Shown: one piece after another, positions 61,143 through 64,000 of the stretch | How the letters are laid out: the number at the start of each line of letters is the position of its first letter | Position numbering within the stretch: the stretch's first letter is position 1 | Made by a program: the position numbers and the translations under genes | From: an uncultured Ruminococcus sp. | Lineage (GTDB): Bacteria; Bacillota; Clostridia; Oscillospirales; Acutalibacteraceae | Direction: 5' to 3' | DNA length: 64,000 nt | NCBI GenBank assembly: GCA_958403905.1 | Contig: CATXZD010000007.1 | Coordinates: 60,548-124,547, forward strand | The notes under the pieces: generated by a model | Seen by the model: only the letters and a program-made list of their open reading frames with translations | Database searches by the model: none | Told to the model about the DNA's origin: nothing

Positions 61143-61631
61143 ATGAAATATTTTACAAACTGCAAAACAGCCGAAGAACTCAAAAAAGAATACAGAACAT
61201 TAGCAAAAAAGCTTCACCCCGATTTAGGCGGTGATACGGAAGAATTTAAGATTATGCAGAATGAATTTGAAGCTATGTGGGAACGATTAAAAAATGTTCA
61301 CACCAATTCAAAAGGCGAAACCTACACCAAAGAAACCACAGAAACACCAAAAGAGTTTATACATATAATTGATGTGCTGACAAAGCTAAACGGAATAGAA
61401 GTAGAGATTTGCGGTTCTTGGATATGGGTATCAGGCAACACAAAGGAACATAAGGAAGTTTTAAAATCTTTAAAATTCCGTTATGCTAACAAAAAACAAG
61501 CTTGGTATTTTCATACAGAGCCGTACAAGAAGAAAAGCAAGCGAGAACTAACGCTTGATGAAATCCGTGATATGTTCGGTTCTCAGAAATACAACGCAAA
61601 AGATGAAAAAGAGCTTGCATTACATAGCTAA
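61143..61631 (+). CDS. J-domain protein of the element
   Basis: The 162-residue protein starts with a J-domain-like segment (TAEELKKEYRTLAKKLHPDLGGDTEEFKIMQNEFEAM) carrying the HPD motif, then a region ending in a TrpTyrPhe-rich beta segment (FRYANKKQAWYFHTEPYKKKSKR). J-domains stimulate Hsp70. Short J-proteins of this kind are common on mobile elements of gut Clostridia, with unknown clients. SD AAAGGAG precedes the ATG and a terminator follows. Confidence 0.88.
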   Translation: MKYFTNCKTAEELKKEYRTLAKKLHPDLGGDTEEFKIMQNEFEAMWERLKNVHTNSKGETYTKETTETPKEFIHIIDVLTKLNGIEVEICGSWIWVSGNTKEHKEVLKSLKFRYANKKQAWYFHTEPYKKKSKRELTLDEIRDMFGSQKYNAKDEKELALHS

Positions 61632-61643
61632 AAGCAAAAAAAT

Positions 61644-61674
61644 AAGGGAAACAACATTTTAGCTGTTTCCCTTT
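61644..61674 (+). terminator. Terminator of J-domain gene
   Basis: AAGGGAAACA and TGTTTCCCTT arms with TTTTG after the stem. Confidence 0.85.
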
Positions 61675-61702
61675 TGACATAAAGTGTATAATTTTCAAGT
61701 TA

Positions 61703-61731
61703 TTGTATTTTAAAAATCAGTATGTTATAAT
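61703..61731 (+). promoter_or_regulatory. Toxin 1 promoter
   Basis: TTGTAT (61703-61708) and TATAAT (61726-61731), 17 bp apart; predicted start near 61738. Confidence 0.75.
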
Positions 61732-61798
61732 TTTGTCGGATAAGGTGAGCCTAGAACGGTAGGCGGTTAAGTCTTGCCCCTGCAAGGGGGTGTTGCCA

Positions 61799-61864
61799 AT
61801 GGAGTACATAATAATAGCTTTAGCAATTATTCTTTATACTGTCATTGCAATAAAAAAGAAATAA
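61799..61864 (+). CDS. Type I toxin-like peptide 1 (21 aa)
   Basis: The ORF encodes a 21-residue peptide starting MEYIII, with one hydrophobic helix and ending AIKKK. A GGGGGTG SD precedes the ATG. The mRNA has a long 5' part with a hairpin (GCCTA/TAGGC) and ends in a hairpin shared with a convergent RNA. Size, single membrane helix and Lys tail fit membrane-acting type I toxins (Fst/TxpA style). A paralogue lies 310 bp downstream. Toxicity is inferred. Confidence 0.8.
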   Translation: MEYIIIALAIILYTVIAIKKK

Positions 61865-61943
61865 ACCGCCAACCTCCACAGTAGACGGTTTATTTTTTTA
61901 AACTCGATATTTGGGGCTAACCGCTTATCGGTTCGCCTTATCT
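61859..61943 (-). ncRNA. Antisense RNA 1 (antitoxin)
   Basis: A consensus promoter on the minus strand (TTGACA at 61977-61972, TATAAT at 61955-61950, 16 bp apart) fires toward the toxin gene. The RNA starts GATAAGGCGAACC, forms an AACCG/CGGTT hairpin, and ends in the shared bidirectional terminator AAATAAACCG/CGGTTTATTT (61859-61895), overlapping the toxin mRNA 3' end. Confidence 0.75.
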
Positions 61944-62014
61944 ACTTATATTATATCATTAATTCAAAAACTGTCAAGCGTTTGCTCGGCGGTTTTTGTT
62001 TTGCAGATTTACTA

Positions 62015-62042
62015 TTGTATTTTTAGATAAATATGTTATAAT
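62015..62042 (+). promoter_or_regulatory. Toxin 2 promoter
   Basis: TTGTAT (62015-62020) and TATAAT (62037-62042), 16 bp apart. Confidence 0.72.
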
Positions 62043-62108
62043 TTTGTCGGATAAGGTGAGCCTAAACGGTAGGCGGTTAAGTCTTGCCCCTGAATGGGGG
62101 TGTTGCCA

Positions 62109-62174
62109 ATGGAGTACATAATAATAATTTTAATTATTGTTTTATATACAATCATTGCAATAAAAAAGAAATAA
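62109..62174 (+). CDS. Type I toxin-like peptide 2 (21 aa)
   Basis: A close paralogue of toxin 1: starts MEYIIIIL, ends YTIIAIKKK, 21 residues, same SD and leader. The leader differs in a few bases from copy 1 (for example CCTAAACGG for CCTAGAACGG) and the terminator loop differs, so the two antitoxin RNAs may discriminate. It lies in a tandem duplication of about 300 bp. Confidence 0.8.
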   Translation: MEYIIIILIIVLYTIIAIKKK

Positions 62175-62252
62175 ACCGCCACTCTCCAAAGTAATGCGGT
62201 TTATTTCTTAAATCACTTATTGGGGCTAACCGTCTATCGGTTTGCCTTATCT
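62169..62252 (-). ncRNA. Antisense RNA 2 (antitoxin)
   Basis: Minus-strand promoter TTGACA (62286-62281) and TATAAT (62264-62259), 16 bp apart. The RNA starts GATAAGGCAAACC, has an AACCG/CGGTT hairpin and shares the terminator AAATAAACCGC/GCGGTTTATTT (62169-62206). Confidence 0.73.
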
Positions 62253-62329
62253 ACTTATATTATAGCATTAAATAAGGAACTGTCAAGCATAAATGCTTGC
62301 GGTTGTGTTGTTGCTATGAATTTATTAAG

Positions 62330-62358
62330 TTGACATTATTCTGCCGTTGTGATAATAT
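62330..62358 (+). promoter_or_regulatory. Antisense RNA 3 promoter
   Basis: TTGACA (62330-62335) and TAATAT (62353-62358), 17 bp apart; an overlapping TATAAT lies at 62356-62361. Confidence 0.7.
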
Positions 62359-62364
62359 AATAGT

Positions 62365-62443
62365 GTAAAGGAACGGTTTTGGCTGTTCCGCAAGCGATAT
62401 TTTTACTTAACCGCTCTGTTGGCAGACAGGGCGGTTATTTTTT
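62365..62443 (+). ncRNA. Antisense RNA 3 (antitoxin)
   Basis: About 80 nt: a 5' hairpin GGAAC/GTTCC, then terminator AACCGC...GCGGTT followed by ATTTTTTT (62409-62443). It overlaps the 3' end of the convergent toxin 3 mRNA. A longer plus-strand ORF here lacks an SD and is rejected. Confidence 0.7.
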
Positions 62444-62506
62444 TATGTATTTAATAACTTCAAGGATAACTACTAATAGAATAATCAGCAATACCGTATC
62501 TGTCAT
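62435..62506 (-). CDS. Type I toxin-like peptide 3 (23 aa)
   Basis: The ORF on the minus strand encodes 23 residues starting MTDTVLLII and ending VIKYIKK: a short polar start, one hydrophobic helix and a Lys tail. SD AAAGGGGTGG precedes the ATG. Its promoter is TTGCAC (62591-62586) with TACAAT (62568-62563), 17 bp apart. The sequence is unrelated to toxins 1 and 2, but the convergent layout with shared terminator is the same. Confidence 0.75.
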   Translation of the reverse strand: MTDTVLLIILLVVILEVIKYIKK

Positions 62507-62628
62507 ACATACCACCCCTTTAAATGGGGCTGGAACAACCGCCGCCGTTCCTTTACTATGTCATTGTATCATATCTATTGTAATCGTGCAATAATTGGAA
62601 ATATTTTGTAGAAATTTTCAAGAATGTA

Positions 62629-62657
62629 TTGATGTTTTTATTTCAATGTGCTAAAAT
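62629..62657 (+). promoter_or_regulatory. Promoter of structured RNA
   Basis: TTGATG (62629-62634) and TAAAAT (62652-62657), 17 bp apart. The predicted start falls within the first bases of the closing helix. Confidence 0.65.
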
Positions 62658-62660
62658 ATA

Positions 62661-62826
62661 GTTGCTACACAAATTGAATTATTACTATTTCGCAGAGGTG
62701 TGTATTTTTATTTAGGTAAAAATACAGGCTCTTTTAAGCATACTTTTGCGGTATAGTTTGAAATTTGTGTAGCAACAAATGGGCTATGTGTTTTTCTGCG
62801 TAGTTCATTTGGACTACGCATTTTTT
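62661..62826 (+). ncRNA. Rod-shaped structured RNA (unassigned, 6S-like shape)
   Basis: A perfect 15-bp closing stem GTTGCTACACAAATT (62661-62675)/AATTTGTGTAGCAAC (62762-62776) is followed by an internal bubble (15 and 11 nt), a 12-bp stem CGCAGAGGTGTG/CATACTTTTGCG with wobbles (62691-62702, 62739-62750) and an apical GTATTTTT/AAAAATAC hairpin. A terminator TGCGTAGT/ACTACGCA plus TTTTTT ends it (62797-62826). Closing stem, large central bubble and terminal stem recall 6S RNA, but sequence identity is not claimed. A MITE with 15-bp ends is the alternative. Confidence 0.55.
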
Positions 62827-62907
62827 ATTTCTGATTTAGAATATTAATTGCGTTTTAAAGGCTAAATTTAGAATTTTCAAAAATTTTAAAAAAATTTATC
62901 GAAAAAA

Positions 62908-62933
62908 TGAACCTTTTTGCAAATTCAATCGTC
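62908..62933 (+). promoter_or_regulatory. ECF-type promoter of the sigma gene
   Basis: TGAACC (62908-62913), 16 bp, CGTC (62930-62933): the TGAAC-N16-CGTC form of ECF sigma promoters, directly upstream of the ECF sigma gene, implying autoregulation. Confidence 0.7.
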
Positions 62934-62967
62934 TATATTATGAAAGGAAATGAAAGGAGGATTTTAA

Positions 62968-64000
62968 ATGGATATTTCCGAATTAGTAAAACAAATAAAG
63001 AAAGGAGATAACAAAGCCTTTGATAAGCTCTACAAGCTGACCGAAAAAGAAATATGGTTTACTTGTATCAGCTTTTTAAAGAATGAAACTAATGCACAGG
63101 ACATTATGCAGGAAACTTACATAACGGCTTTTTTGAAAATTCAGACTTTAGAAAAAACCGCTCAGTTCAGAAGTTGGCTTAACAGAATTGCTGTAAATAA
63201 GTGTAAAGACTATTTGAAAGGCAAAGGTGAAATAGATCTGAGTGAAGAAATTTTAGAAAATGCAGTTGTCCAAGATGAAATTGCAATTCCCGAAGAATAC
63301 ATAACTAACAATGCAAAGCGAGAAATTATTTTACAGCTTATGGAAAATACGCTTTCATACGCACAATATCAAACGGTATTTTTATTTTACTTTAGTGAAA
63401 TGCCAATAGCTGAGATTGCCGAGGTTATGGAAGTTTCAGAGGGAACAATCAAGAGCCGTCTTAATTCATCTCGTGCAAAGATGAAAACTGCAATAGAAAA
63501 ATACGAAGAAGAAAACAACGATAAATTGCACGGTGTTGTATTTGTACCGTTGTTCGGCTCAATCTTCAAAGAGGAAGCTAAACATCTTAAAGTTCCGAAA
63601 ATCAGTCTTGAATTTCTCGAAAATCCAAGTGCTGTGGGAAGCTCTGCAAACGGTGCTGGAAAATTATTTAAAGCTGTTACAGCAACAGCCAAATCAAGAG
63701 CTATTGCAATAGCTTGTTGTGCGACTATGGTATGCGGAATAGCAACTGCATTGATAATCTGCGTAGGCTGTAACCCAGATGTTCCTGCAAGCTCAGCAAC
63801 GGAAGAAACTATCGTTGAAACCGTAGCTCAAGATGTAGCCGACACCGTTAAGGAGAATAACCTCAAGGTTGATGAAAACGGCAACATTACCGACAGCGAG
63901 GGCAACAAGCTTGAAGTAAATGAAAAAGGAGAAGTCGAAGTCAAGACTGAGGACGGCAAGGTAGTTAAGGTATCGAGTGACGAGGTAAAGGCTGTTAATA
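62968..64000 (+). CDS. ECF sigma factor fused to membrane anchor and external domain, partial (right edge)
   Basis: The frame is open for 344 codons to the window end. Residues about 1-175 are an ECF sigma: region 2 (IKKGDNKAFDKLYKL, NAQDIMQETYITAFLKIQTLEK, FRSWLNRIAVNKCKDYLK) and region 4 (YAQYQTVFLFYFSEMPIAEIAEVMEVSEGTIKSRLNSSRAKMKTAI). A linker is followed by a membrane helix (about 245-268, IAIACCATMVCGIATALIICVG) and an external Glu/Asp/Lys-rich stretch. Thus the sigma factor seems anchored and may need proteolysis or a stress signal for release, or may carry its own anti-sigma-like part. SD AAAGGAGG precedes the ATG, and an ECF promoter lies 35 bp upstream. The C-terminus is beyond the window. 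Confidence 0.87.
   Translation, partial: MDISELVKQIKKGDNKAFDKLYKLTEKEIWFTCISFLKNETNAQDIMQETYITAFLKIQTLEKTAQFRSWLNRIAVNKCKDYLKGKGEIDLSEEILENAVVQDEIAIPEEYITNNAKREIILQLMENTLSYAQYQTVFLFYFSEMPIAEIAEVMEVSEGTIKSRLNSSRAKMKTAIEKYEEENNDKLHGVVFVPLFGSIFKEEAKHLKVPKISLEFLENPSAVGSSANGAGKLFKAVTATAKSRAIAIACCATMVCGIATALIICVGCNPDVPASSATEETIVETVAQDVADTVKENNLKVDENGNITDSEGNKLEVNEKGEVEVKTEDGKVVKVSSDEVKAVN

Noticed and set aside
62379..62594. Plus-strand ORF of 71 codons across the third toxin unit
   Set aside because: No SD; it crosses a strong terminator and the opposed toxin gene and promoter.
52431..62745. Possible att pair: GGCTTTTTTAAGCAT near 52431 and GGCTCTTTTAAGCAT near 62728
   Set aside because: Low-complexity 15-bp match with one mismatch, and the right copy lies inside the structured RNA; too weak to define element ends.
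1..64000. CRISPR array, rRNA or complete tRNA genes
   Set aside because: No regularly spaced direct repeats and no recognisable rRNA or cloverleaf sequences were seen on either strand.

Overview
The window looks like the chromosome of a low-GC, spore-forming-type Bacillota close to Ruminococcus (Oscillospiraceae/Ruminococcaceae). Evidence: AT-rich intergenic DNA, strong AGGAGG-type ribosome sites, a Spo0A-like regulator, a SigH-like sigma factor, a PdaB-like deacetylase, and a secreted protein with a C-terminal type I dockerin. Species cannot be fixed from sequence reading alone.

Layout. 1-2.7 kb: a partial membrane histidine kinase, two micro-ORFs with strong ribosome sites, a Spo0A-like response regulator and an XRE regulator. 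2.9-7 kb: AEC transporter, then a sulfur block (Rrf2 regulator with three conserved-spacing cysteines, a Cys-codon leader peptide, O-acetylhomoserine sulfhydrylase, cysteine synthase). 7.2-11.4 kb: MoxR/DUF58/transglutaminase operon. 11.4-20.5 kb: orphan sigma-region-4 protein, MATE exporter behind an attenuator, then cell-wall genes (M23 peptidase, GH25 lysozyme, L,D-transpeptidase, polysaccharide deacetylase) and luxS. 20.7-21.2 kb: a MITE-like element with perfect 8-bp target duplication. 21.2-38.6 kb: housekeeping genes (SigH-like factor, YifB, TrmK, Nif3, TrmB, a lipoprotein-two-component operon, YqhQ, PrmC, RecA, RecX, RimO, PgsA, CysE, CysS). 38.6-45.3 kb: a cobalamin riboswitch followed by a corrinoid capture and ECF-transport operon whose first protein carries a dockerin. 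45.3-52.4 kb: Hpt, a NarL-type two-component system with an ABC-2 exporter, YchF.

52.4 kb onward is accessory DNA: a small integrative mobilizable element with Tn916-type Int and Xis, a Rep_trans/MobT-type relaxase, an FtsK-like coupling ATPase but no visible mating channel, a candidate oriT and a candidate single-strand origin. It is followed by three tandem type I toxin-antitoxin units, a rod-shaped structured RNA with its own promoter and terminator, and an ECF sigma factor fused to a membrane anchor that appears to drive its own ECF-type promoter. The last gene and the right end of the element run beyond the window.

The most unusual items are: the three convergent type I toxin loci; the dockerin-bearing putative B12-binding protein under a cobalamin riboswitch; the CysCys leader peptide whose Cys codons can pair with the region just before the metY ribosome site; the membrane-tethered sigma factor; and the micro-ORFs between kinase and Spo0A-like regulator. 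Several start codons were moved inward from the longest reading frame because a clear Shine-Dalgarno (SD) site lies before the internal start.
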